64,000 nt of DNA, from assembly GCF_014960965.1 (NCBI RefSeq), contig NZ_CP063169.1, positions 2,327,581-2,391,580 of the forward strand. Reading direction: 5' to 3'. Of this stretch, positions 53,520 through 61,509 are shown one piece after another; position 1 is the stretch's first letter, and every line of letters starts with the position of its first letter. The notes beneath the pieces were generated by a model. It saw only the letters and a program-made list of their open reading frames with translations, did no database searches and was not told the origin of the DNA. The position numbers were made by a program, and so were the translations under genes. This stretch comes from Ruania alkalisoli. GTDB taxonomy: Bacteria > Actinomycetota > Actinomycetes > Actinomycetales > Beutenbergiaceae.

Positions 53520-56495
53520 TCACGCCAAGCGGATCCGCAGTCGACGGGCCCGTTCCTCGAACGCGTGCTGGCCACCTTCGAGGATCTCGCAAACTTCGTT
53601 CCGAATTGTCGGATTCTCGAGTCCCCCAGTGGTGTAGGTAATCTCCGGTAGCGCTCCAGGTCTGTGGGCGCTGGCGTTGGCAACAATCACCTGATCGGCA
53701 TCCGTGTTGACCACTAGGTTCGCGTTGTGGGTCACGATGATGATCTGCCGACGCCGTCTTGTCTCGACGAACCGGCCGACGAGCTCGTCGAAGATCGACT
53801 TCGGATCCAAGTTCTCTTCGGGCTGGTCAACGATCAGGGGGCGATCGTCCGACCGGTCGACAGCAAGGTAGAGCAGCAGTAAGACGATGCCTCGCGTGCC
53901 CGGTGATAGCTGCTCGATCTCCACGCCGTCGTACTGAACGCCGTACTTGATCGAGATGTGCGCGGTGTCGTTGAGCCACGACGCAATCCCGTCCGCCCAC
54001 TTACGGAAGGCCTGCTTGTCGGCTCGCGGTGCCTTGGCTTGCTGGATGAAGTGCTGGTCGTGCTCGTCCCTGAAACGCGCCATCGCCTCGGCTACCTCGG
54101 CACTGGCGCCCGACTCCCAGGCAGGCAACAGCTTCTCGCGCACCTGGTTGAGCAGCTCACCATGACCGCGGAACTCTCCCGTCCGCAGGTCTAGCAAGGC
54201 TTCGCCCTGCTTCGCCCACGCCTCGATGTCGACCACTCGCTTGACGCTGAAAGTGAGCTTGCCGAGCGTCCCCGACTCTTCACCGAGCATCTGCCTGAGA
54301 GGCGAATACATCGCCTCCAGCTGCTCCTGTTCCTGGGCAAAGCCGTCGAAGAGTGACGCGTAGGCGTGCTTGCGCTTGAGCATCAGTGCCTTCACCCGAT
54401 CGGAAGCGCCTTCCGCCTGCTTGATACTCGCGTTGAGGGAGACCAGGGCCGCCTCCGTCTTGGCGATCTTGTCGTTGAGTGTTTGCAGCTGTCGCTGCTT
54501 GTTGGCGTCTAGCCCGATCAGCTCGCTGAGTCGCCACGCCTCGGCGCGGAGAACATTCAGGGTCCCGGTCGCTAGATCGACATCGTCGGCGACGTACGGT
54601 GGCAGTTCGTGAGCTGGTTTTGTGGGCTTGGGAAGCGCGGGGCCGACCAGTTCACCGGTTGCCTGACGTAGCGCAGTCAGGCGCTGCTCAACGATCGACG
54701 CAGGATCGCCGGTGAAGCGAAGGTTGAAATTCTGCCATTCGGTTGTGGTCAGACCTGCACTTGCATAGTCACGTTCCAGCTCTACGCGGATCGCGGGTAG
54801 CCGCCGATCGGTGACGTCCTTGATGGCGTCAGCCAGGTCCGAGAGCGACTTGTCGCGTCGCTTGAGGGCATCGACCTCTGCCTGTTTTGCCACTACTGCG
54901 CCGTTAACGGCTTCGAGGCGCTGGGCTCGGGCCTCGCCACCGACGACGACCAAACCTCCACGCGCTCGCTTGTCCTCCGCTAGCAAGGCAGTGAGTCGCA
55001 CCTGCTCCTTCTTAAGACCTGGCAGTTCGTCACCCGCGACGCGTTCGGTCTCGATCTGCTCCGCGAGGTCCTCCATCTCGTTCTGGGCGAACCGCCGAAG
55101 GTCGCGTCCGTGGCTCGCCCGCAGATCGAGAAGCTCGCGGAAGCTCGATGCCCCGAGCCGGTCCTCGTAGAGATGCGCCTCGAAGATGACCCGCTCGATT
55201 TCGGCCAGCAGCTCATCGGTGATTCCTTCGGACGAGCAGAGGCGTTCAACGAATTGCTGCGATAGATACTGGACACGCGGCACGTCGTGATCGAAGGAGA
55301 AGTTGGGCGGAAGCTCGGTGTCAGAGGTCTCGCCGTCAGCCCACGTCAGCTCGACCTTACTCCCGGCGAGATGCCTTCGAGCACGCTGCAAGAAAGTCTG
55401 GTCGGACTCGTTGGTGCTCGCGGCTCCGGCGCCGGCAGCGATGAGATCTGCCAGCGCGGTCTTGCCAGATCCCCTGGCCCCGATGATCGCGACCAGTCCG
55501 GGAGCAAGCTCAATTTCAGGCGTCGCCATCCAGTCCGCATCGGACACCACGATGCGTTCGATGACCCGGTAGTCGAGTGCGCCCTTCTGCGGCTGCTCAC
55601 CAACGATCGCCCGCTCCTTCGGTTCGAGGCAGGCTTGTCGAAGGCTCTCGAAAGTCGCGTCCCCCTTGATCCACGTGTAGCGATCACCATCCGGTTTCCC
55701 CACGCGGTCGAGCTTGTGGGCGTCGCTGCCATGCAGGCACACCTTGCGCCCGTCATACCTCGTGGTCAGCTCGTCGGCACTCAACACGCCCTCGCCCAAC
55801 CAGAACGTGCGCTGCGCCGGTGAACTCGCAAAGATCACGCGGGCCAGACGCTCGATTTCAACACGAACGGCTTCGAGCGAACCGCCGTCATCACGAACAC
55901 CGGAGGTGCCGTCGGTACTACCGGCTGCCGCCCCGATGATGATGTTCTGTTGTGCCCAGGCGCTCTCGTCGAGCGAGTGCTTGAGGTTGTCGAGCGACAC
56001 CTTGAAGAGGTTGGTACCGGCCGCCAGTGCGGCATCATCATCCTTGATCGACGAGTCGTGAGCTTTGCCAAGGCGGATCAAGTCAGCCGGGTCACATACG
56101 TACGACTCCCGTCCCGCCGAAAACTTGAGCGTTCGCAGGAATCGTCGTGCCTCTTCGACGTGATTGGGGTCCTCTGGTGAAACGAGCAGGTGGATGTTGA
56201 CGGGGTGGTCGTTCTTCGTAGCAGTCGGTAGACGCAGCTCGATGTTCGGGAAGATAAGGCCCACATCGGGAAGACGGCCCGCCGTGTGGAACTCGTGCAC
56301 CTTCTCGTACTCGTCGATACTGCAGTAGTCCGTTACGCCGAGGGCCTCGATCTTCGGCTCTGCCTGTTCTATGCGTGTGAGGTAGGCCTCCCAAGCATCC
56401 TGCCCGAACTGGTTGTTCATTGCGGTACCTGGCGTGTGGATGTGTGGGTCCCATCGACGCCACACCGCCCCTCGTGGATCTGCTTGCGACCTCAC
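53520..56495 (-). CDS. PHP-domain ABC/SMC-like ATPase (TrlF type), putative defence protein
   Basis: About 991 residues. An N-terminal PHP phosphoesterase domain (1-300) has metal motifs HIH in WDPHIHTPG, VTDYCSI, NIELRL, HGSDAH near 257. An ABC-type ATPase follows: Walker A IIGARGSGKTALAD near 335, a long coiled-coil middle (about 430-800), signature LSPGTRGIVLLLLYLAV, Walker B RPLIVDQPEENLDPKS near 885, and the switch His in IIIVTHNANLVVN. PHP domains commonly act as nucleases or phosphatases; ATP-gated nucleic-acid attack is an inference. GTG at 56495 overlaps the stop of the small gene upstream (GTGA) and gives VRSQADPRGAVWRRWD; a frame-internal ATG is an alternative. Confidence 0.82.
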   Translation of the reverse strand: MRSQADPRGAVWRRWDPHIHTPGTAMNNQFGQDAWEAYLTRIEQAEPKIEALGVTDYCSIDEYEKVHEFHTAGRLPDVGLIFPNIELRLPTATKNDHPVNIHLLVSPEDPNHVEEARRFLRTLKFSAGRESYVCDPADLIRLGKAHDSSIKDDDAALAAGTNLFKVSLDNLKHSLDESAWAQQNIIIGAAAGSTDGTSGVRDDGGSLEAVRVEIERLARVIFASSPAQRTFWLGEGVLSADELTTRYDGRKVCLHGSDAHKLDRVGKPDGDRYTWIKGDATFESLRQACLEPKERAIVGEQPQKGALDYRVIERIVVSDADWMATPEIELAPGLVAIIGARGSGKTALADLIAAGAGAASTNESDQTFLQRARRHLAGSKVELTWADGETSDTELPPNFSFDHDVPRVQYLSQQFVERLCSSEGITDELLAEIERVIFEAHLYEDRLGASSFRELLDLRASHGRDLRRFAQNEMEDLAEQIETERVAGDELPGLKKEQVRLTALLAEDKRARGGLVVVGGEARAQRLEAVNGAVVAKQAEVDALKRRDKSLSDLADAIKDVTDRRLPAIRVELERDYASAGLTTTEWQNFNLRFTGDPASIVEQRLTALRQATGELVGPALPKPTKPAHELPPYVADDVDLATGTLNVLRAEAWRLSELIGLDANKQRQLQTLNDKIAKTEAALVSLNASIKQAEGASDRVKALMLKRKHAYASLFDGFAQEQEQLEAMYSPLRQMLGEESGTLGKLTFSVKRVVDIEAWAKQGEALLDLRTGEFRGHGELLNQVREKLLPAWESGASAEVAEAMARFRDEHDQHFIQQAKAPRADKQAFRKWADGIASWLNDTAHISIKYGVQYDGVEIEQLSPGTRGIVLLLLYLAVDRSDDRPLIVDQPEENLDPKSIFDELVGRFVETRRRRQIIIVTHNANLVVNTDADQVIVANASAHRPGALPEITYTTGGLENPTIRNEVCEILEGGQHAFEERARRLRIRLA

Positions 56496-56803
56496 TGGAT
56501 ACCCAGCTCTCTGACTGAGCGGCTCGCCGGATGCTTGAACTGCCGCGCGTTGGGGTGTCGGCCTGCTCCGTCCAGGCTCAGCGGTCGCTGGCTCGCGACG
56601 CAAACCGGGTCGCCTTTCGTGGCCGACAAGTCCTCGGTTCGAGCGGCGACGCCTTGGCGGACAAAACGGGCATACCCGGTCCCACTGCTGACGTTGTCGG
56701 CGTCGATGAACATCAGGCCGATGCCGGGGAAGGTCAGTCGCCTGCCGGTGGCTAGCGCGGTCTCTTCAGTTACCCAGGTCATCGAGTCATTTGTGTGTGT
56801 CAC
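56492..56803 (-). CDS. Small protein between the OLD and PHP-ATPase genes
   Basis: 103 residues, family not recognised. Sequence includes MTWVTEETALATGRRLTFPGIGLMFIDADNVSSGTGYARFVRQGVAARTEDLSATKGD and a Pro/Arg/His-containing tail. The main support is architecture: its GTG start overlaps the OLD stop by 4 bases (GTGA) and its TGA stop overlaps the GTG start of the PHP-ATPase in the same way, so ribosomes would pass from gene to gene. A short open frame fitting both junctions exactly by chance is unlikely. It could be an adaptor, inhibitor or sensor subunit, or a remnant of a larger gene. Confidence 0.6.
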   Translation of the reverse strand: MTHTNDSMTWVTEETALATGRRLTFPGIGLMFIDADNVSSGTGYARFVRQGVAARTEDLSATKGDPVCVASQRPLSLDGAGRHPNARQFKHPASRSVRELGIQ

Positions 56804-58740
56804 GATGAGATCCCCAATGCGGCGAGTAGCGCAGCATGCGCTTGCTTCAGCGCGAGGACGCCCTGCGAGCTCAGCAGCACCTCGTCGAGTTCGATGATGT
56901 GGTTCGCGATCTCCTGCTTGGTCGGTACCCGCCACCCCTGGCTCGTGGCCCAGGTCTCCAACGCAGTGGCCCACGGTGCGGCCGTCGCATCAGGCAGGGT
57001 TGGTGGTTCGCCGATGGTGACGTTGGCGTTGAGATCGCGAAGCAGCGTGGTGAACGCGTCTCGGTAGAAGTCTGGTTCCAGGGTGTTCTCGATGCCATGG
57101 ACGCCGATCGCCACGATCCGGTCCTCCGGTATGGCACGACCGATCGCCTCCGCGAGTCTCTCTCCCCCGCCGTCACCGTCGGCGAGGAACGCAACCTTGG
57201 CCGCTTGAAAGTCAAGCTCCGGGTAGGAGTCCTTGGGCATCTCAGACAGTCCGGGCGCCACCTGATACGGCAGGCTGTCTACCCCGATCGCCGCGCGCAT
57301 CAAGGTCGGGAGCACGATCATGTCGGTCGCGCCTTCGGCGATGACCGCACAGCGCGCGGGCGTAAACGCTGCGGCCGAGGCGCCCATAGCGAACATCAGC
57401 GAGGTAAATCCCCCGACCCCTTGCCGCCAGAAGCTGTTCTCCACATGGCTCGTCTCGTCAGAGTCGGGCACGACCGCGCGGATACCGGCACCAAGATCGG
57501 CGGGCAGACAGCCCGGCGAGTGCGTGGTGTAGATGATCTTGTCGGCTTTGTCCTGTTTGGCGAACATCTGCACGAGGTCGGCCTGAGCGTCGATGTGCAG
57601 GCGGGTCTCGGCCTCATCGATCAGGAGGATTGTCGCGCGTCCACTGTCTCGTGCAGCGAGAAAGGAGGTCAGAGCAACGAACATCCGAAGCCCGGCGCTT
57701 CGCTCGTCGAACACCGATGCATGTACGCCATCTTCGACAAGACCGATCCGGAGGATGCTGTTCTCGACGTTGAGTTCGACCTTCAGGTCCGACTGCTGCC
57801 ATGCATTCTTGAAGTAGTTGGCGAGCGTGATGTTCGCCTTGTTCTTGATGGTGTCCCTACGGGACACCTGGCCGGTCTGCACGGCCTGGACGAGTGCGTT
57901 CAAGTCGAGTCCGGCTAACCGCGTCAGGTTTGCGAGCGCTGCCGGCACGTCGCCGAGCAGACCGTCATCGAGGGTGTAGGTAGAAGCCAGCGTTCGATCT
58001 GCCTCGGTGAACATCGCCACGTCTGGGGTGCGGTTCCAGAGTTCTTCCTTAGTCGTCTCCGTGGGGTCGTCACGATCGACCCACGCTCCGAGTGAAGGGA
58101 GCAGCCGCTGCAGAGAGTCGGTATCGGCGAATGCCTTCAGAGCTTCGACGTCCTCGTCGGCTCGTTGGCGCAACGCCTCGATCGGTTCTCGTTCATCGAC
58201 CGGGGCGGCGAGGTACGTGTCAAGGTCTTGCTGGAGCAACCGAAGCTCATCGAGCAACGGTCCGCCGTCAAGCGGTTCGGGTGCTTCCGCGTCCTCGGCC
58301 GCGTCAATGGGAAGTGGTTCTAGGACGGTGGTCGCTGCCAGAGAGTCACTCAAGTCGACTGCCAGTTGCTTCAGCGCTACCTCGGATTTGCGAGGTGCAG
58401 GCCTAACCGTAAAGCTAGGCCCTTCACCGTCGGCGCGACGGCTGACGAAGAACTCGGTTGGTGCCTCCTCGAGTTCGAGGTCCGCAAGATCCTTGCGGAC
58501 CTCGTCGCTGACCAGGTAGCGCAAGCTGACGACTGGAGTGGAGTCGGCGATGCCCGTCGATGCGCGCGACCGCTGTGCTGGAGCCAGAGCGTCGGAGGCG
58601 TCCACGTAGGCAAGTGCCTTGAGGAGCGTCGTCTTACCTGCCTCGTTTGGTCCAACAATGGCAACGAGCTTCTGGTCGAGCTTGATCGTTGTATCGAGGA
58701 GTCGGCCGGCGCCCCGGAGTCGTGCGGAGATGAGTCTCAT
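56800..58740 (-). CDS. OLD-family ATPase with TOPRIM nuclease domain, putative defence protein
   Basis: 646 residues. The N-terminal ABC-like ATPase begins MRLISARLRGAGRLLDTTIKL with Walker A VGPNEAGKTTLL at about 25-36, and Walker B TILLIDEAETRLHID near 370 followed by the switch IIYTTHSPGCLP. The C-terminal TOPRIM domain has the catalytic Glu in CAVIAEGATDMIVLP (about 465) and Asp pair in VAFLADGDGGG (about 517). OLD proteins are nucleases of phage defence and retron/Gabija systems. GGAGGA lies 8 bases before the ATG at 58740. First gene of the three-gene operon. No UvrD-type helicase follows, so it is not a standard Gabija pair. Confidence 0.87.
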   Translation of the reverse strand: MRLISARLRGAGRLLDTTIKLDQKLVAIVGPNEAGKTTLLKALAYVDASDALAPAQRSRASTGIADSTPVVSLRYLVSDEVRKDLADLELEEAPTEFFVSRRADGEGPSFTVRPAPRKSEVALKQLAVDLSDSLAATTVLEPLPIDAAEDAEAPEPLDGGPLLDELRLLQQDLDTYLAAPVDEREPIEALRQRADEDVEALKAFADTDSLQRLLPSLGAWVDRDDPTETTKEELWNRTPDVAMFTEADRTLASTYTLDDGLLGDVPAALANLTRLAGLDLNALVQAVQTGQVSRRDTIKNKANITLANYFKNAWQQSDLKVELNVENSILRIGLVEDGVHASVFDERSAGLRMFVALTSFLAARDSGRATILLIDEAETRLHIDAQADLVQMFAKQDKADKIIYTTHSPGCLPADLGAGIRAVVPDSDETSHVENSFWRQGVGGFTSLMFAMGASAAAFTPARCAVIAEGATDMIVLPTLMRAAIGVDSLPYQVAPGLSEMPKDSYPELDFQAAKVAFLADGDGGGERLAEAIGRAIPEDRIVAIGVHGIENTLEPDFYRDAFTTLLRDLNANVTIGEPPTLPDATAAPWATALETWATSQGWRVPTKQEIANHIIELDEVLLSSQGVLALKQAHAALLAALGISS

Positions 58741-59425
58741 ACAACGTCCTCCGGTCCGTTGGGCTGGTCGGTCACATCCTCCCGATTTGGCGTGGACGTT
58801 CAGCTCGCGATTGGGGCAGCGTCGGAGCGTCCGGCTGTGGAACCCTCCTGGCTCGCTGACAACTCTACCGACGAGATCCGACGCAGCGAGGGAGTTCGGA
58901 GCAGCCGATTCAGACGTGGCGTCGAACTGACCCGGAAGGTCGACTCTTGCTCCGTAGCCCGGTGTCCACCAAACGATGTCAAGGCCGCCCGAGCTTCTAT
59001 CTGAGGGATAGCTGGGCCGGAAGGAACTCCGCAGCCGTGGAGGTGACGTCCCCGCGTCTTTACGAGTGTCTGCGCGAATCCCGATTCGTGCCGTCACCCA
59101 GCGAAGACGTCCCTGTCAATTGCACCGCGCCCACGACAAGCCGGTCAGGCTCCACCGGCGCCCTTATGCACCTCCGCCTCCCACTGTCTTGCAGCGCCCG
59201 CCTTGAGACCCCAGTGTCTCGAAGGAAGACCCCAGTGTCTCGAAGGACGAACGTTGAACGGGCCGTCCATCCGTGGATGCAATCCGCCGCGTGAGGACGA
59301 TCGACTCTGACAGTGGGGGCATGCGACCGGCGGGCCAAAGCACCGAGCTGCGCTCGCATTGCGGTCTCGGCCCGATCCAGTGTGTTAGTCCATAAGTGTC
59401 GGACTCCGATGCCAAGATTGAAGAC
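58741..59425. other. Divergent intergenic region between the OLD operon and the Wadjet operon
   Basis: About 0.68 kb without a convincing gene. It must contain the promoters of both defence operons. Open frames inside it (for example 58947-59294 on the plus strand) are basic, low-complexity and have no family features. A tandem 21-bp repeat is at 59206-59247, and CCACTGTC near 59181 is inverted as GACAGTGG near 59310. Confidence 0.5.
59206..59247. repeat. Perfect 21-bp tandem duplication upstream of jetA
   Basis: Two exact head-to-tail copies (59206-59226 and 59227-59247). Each contains AGACCCCAGTGTCT, with AGAC and GTCT as short inverted arms, so each copy could be a binding site. They lie about 180 bases before the jetA start. 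Confidence 0.7.
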
Positions 59426-60877
59426 ATGTCCGCTTTGGCGTCGGCTCTCGCGTATCAGCGCTTGGTCTCTGAGCATGCATCGTTGCGCTTGCTCCGGGCG
59501 GATCATGCTGCCGTTGCCGCAGCTCTGCTGGCGGCTCATCTCGGCAAGCCGGGCGCACGTCTGGCGGCGGACGATCTGTACGAGTTGATCGATGCCGATC
59601 TTGAAGTCCTTCGTGATCACTTCGAACTGCCGCAAACGGCGCGCGCCTACTGCGACGCCTGGCGAAGGGACGGCTTCATCGTCCGACGTCCGTCGGTCGG
59701 TATTCGCGGGGAGACTCTGGAGCTCTCCTCCGAAGGGCACGTCGCTCTGCGGGTCTTCGCCCAACTCGATGAGCCACGGTCCACGGTCACTCAGTCCCGC
59801 CTGTTGAGTCTTGCCCAGGCGGTTCGACAACTCGCGATCGACACCGATCCCGAGGCGGACCGACGGCTGGCAGCACTGCACGCTGAGCGCGACCGCATCG
59901 ACGAGGAAATCGCCCGCATCAGGACCGGGGACTTCGAGGTCCTCGACAACCGGTCGTCGCTAGAGCGGGTCAACGAGGTCCTCCTCCAGGCTCAGGATCT
60001 ACCAGCCGACTTCGCTGGTGTCCGGTCACGCTTCGAACGGCTTAATCACGAGCTTCGAGCTCGCATCCTCGAAGTCGACGACGCTCAGAGCAGCGTCCTT
60101 GACGATGTGTTCCGGGGCGTTGACCTGATCGAGTCGTCGGATGAGGGACAGACCTTCAGCGCGTTCTCGATGCTCATCCGAGATCCCGAGCGCTCATCGG
60201 CGCTGGATAGCGATCTGTCAGCCGTGCTGGACCGGGACTTCGTTCGCACGCTGTCTCCAGAAGCGAGGCGAACGCTTCGTTCGCTGGTGCACGATCTAAA
60301 GCACAACAGCCGCGAAGTGCACGCCGTACTCACCGAGTTCGCCCGAGGGCTGCGACGCTACGTGTACTCACAAGAGTTTCAGCGCGACCGGGCGCTCCGT
60401 GACGCGCTTCAGGAAGCACTGGCGGCGGCGGTCCTCGCCAGTCGTCAGGTGCGACCGACATCCGCATTCGGTCAGGACATCGAGTTGTCCTCGCTTCGCC
60501 TGTCCAGCGTGGGCGAGATCAACGTGCACGATCCGACCGAGTACGACACCGGCACCGCCCTTGGAGACGCCGAAGCCGGCACCGTGGACCTGATCGCCCT
60601 GGCCGCCATCGCACGGGAGAGCGAGATCGACTTCACCGAGTTGATCGACAACGTGAATCTCGTGGTCGCGCAACGAAGCCCAGTGTCCGTCGGTGAGGTG
60701 CTTGGCCTTCGTCCCGCCACCCAGGGGCTCGCCAGCATCGTCGGGCTGCTGTCACTCGCGACCACGTACGGCAAGGTAGATCCCCTGCATACCGAGCACC
60801 TTGACTGGCTGGGCGCCGACGGCGTGGCTCGCGAAGCCGACGTAGCGGTTCACACCTTCTCTGGGGTGATCGCATGA
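59426..60877 (+). CDS. jetA: Wadjet anti-plasmid system protein JetA (DUF3375, kleisin-like)
   Basis: 483 residues from the ATG at 59426 (GTG at 59396 is an alternative). The N-terminus ALASALAYQRLVSEHASLRLLRADHAAVAAALLAAHLG matches the DUF3375 winged-helix start, and the C-terminal part INVHDPTEY..VDLIALAAIARESEIDFTELIDNVNLVV..SVGEVLGLRPATQGLASIVGLLSLA is the family signature. JetA is the kleisin subunit (MukF-like) of the JetABC SMC motor that extrudes plasmid DNA. jetB overlaps by ATGA. Identification also rests on the jetB and jetC genes that follow. Confidence 0.9.
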   Translation: MSALASALAYQRLVSEHASLRLLRADHAAVAAALLAAHLGKPGARLAADDLYELIDADLEVLRDHFELPQTARAYCDAWRRDGFIVRRPSVGIRGETLELSSEGHVALRVFAQLDEPRSTVTQSRLLSLAQAVRQLAIDTDPEADRRLAALHAERDRIDEEIARIRTGDFEVLDNRSSLERVNEVLLQAQDLPADFAGVRSRFERLNHELRARILEVDDAQSSVLDDVFRGVDLIESSDEGQTFSAFSMLIRDPERSSALDSDLSAVLDRDFVRTLSPEARRTLRSLVHDLKHNSREVHAVLTEFARGLRRYVYSQEFQRDRALRDALQEALAAAVLASRQVRPTSAFGQDIELSSLRLSSVGEINVHDPTEYDTGTALGDAEAGTVDLIALAAIARESEIDFTELIDNVNLVVAQRSPVSVGEVLGLRPATQGLASIVGLLSLATTYGKVDPLHTEHLDWLGADGVAREADVAVHTFSGVIA

Positions 60878-61509
60878 CCGAGGGCACCGTGGATTTGGTC
60901 GCCCCAGAAGGCCGACTGTGGTCGGAGGATCTTGGCACCCTTGCTGAGCAGTCGCGCCGTGCGCTTCTTGAGATCGTCCGAGGTCCGTACCTCTCTGGTC
61001 AACGCCGACCGGTTCTGTGGGCAGCGCTGATCGCGGATGAGCATGCGATTCGCTCTCGGCTTCACGACCTGTTCCTCGACCTGGTGATCGATCGAGTTGA
61101 TGAGTTCGCGTTCGCCCGTAAGGTGCGGACGACCGAGATCGATGTCCCCAGCCCGATGCGAACTGAGAGCCTCAACTTCCTCGATACGGCGATGCTTCTG
61201 GTCCTCCGCCAGTTGTTGCTCGCCTCGCCCGGAGAGAGTCGGGTCATCGTCGGCCAAGACGAGGTCTACGAGCGGCTGATGGTCTACCGGACTGGTGACG
61301 AGAAGACATTCCGGGGCAATCTCAACGGGGCGTGGGGACGCATGGCGAACCGCTTCCGCGTGATCCATGTAGTCGAGGAGGACAGGGCCGAGATCTCCCC
61401 GGTCCTCAAGTTCATCCTCGACCATGACCGCGTCCGTGCTCTCACCGAGCAGTTCCAGAACATCGCGGCGGGTGCCACATCGGCCGCCACATCTGAAGGT
61501 GAGCAGTGA
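60874..61509 (+). CDS. jetB: Wadjet protein JetB (DUF4194, MukE/KITE-like)
   Basis: 211 residues. Accessory winged-helix subunit of the JetABC complex. Family features: LAEQSRRALLEIVRGPYLSGQRRPVLWAALIADEHAIRSRLHDLFLDLVIDRVDEFAFARKV, ESLNFLDTAMLLVLRQLLL, and FRGNLNGAWGRMANRFRVIHVVEEDRAEISPVLKFILD. The ATG overlaps the jetA stop and its own stop overlaps the GTG of jetC (GTGA), so the three subunits are translated as a unit. Confidence 0.9.
   Translation: MTEGTVDLVAPEGRLWSEDLGTLAEQSRRALLEIVRGPYLSGQRRPVLWAALIADEHAIRSRLHDLFLDLVIDRVDEFAFARKVRTTEIDVPSPMRTESLNFLDTAMLLVLRQLLLASPGESRVIVGQDEVYERLMVYRTGDEKTFRGNLNGAWGRMANRFRVIHVVEEDRAEISPVLKFILDHDRVRALTEQFQNIAAGATSAATSEGEQ

Noticed and set aside
56492-58740. 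Gabija system (GajA-GajB)
   Set aside because: The OLD protein fits GajA, but the next gene is a 103-residue unknown and then a PHP-ATPase; no UvrD-like helicase is present.
59060-59881. 273-codon minus-strand frame over the start of jetA
   Set aside because: Most of it is the complement of the jetA coding region, with no family features; the remainder covers the tandem repeat.
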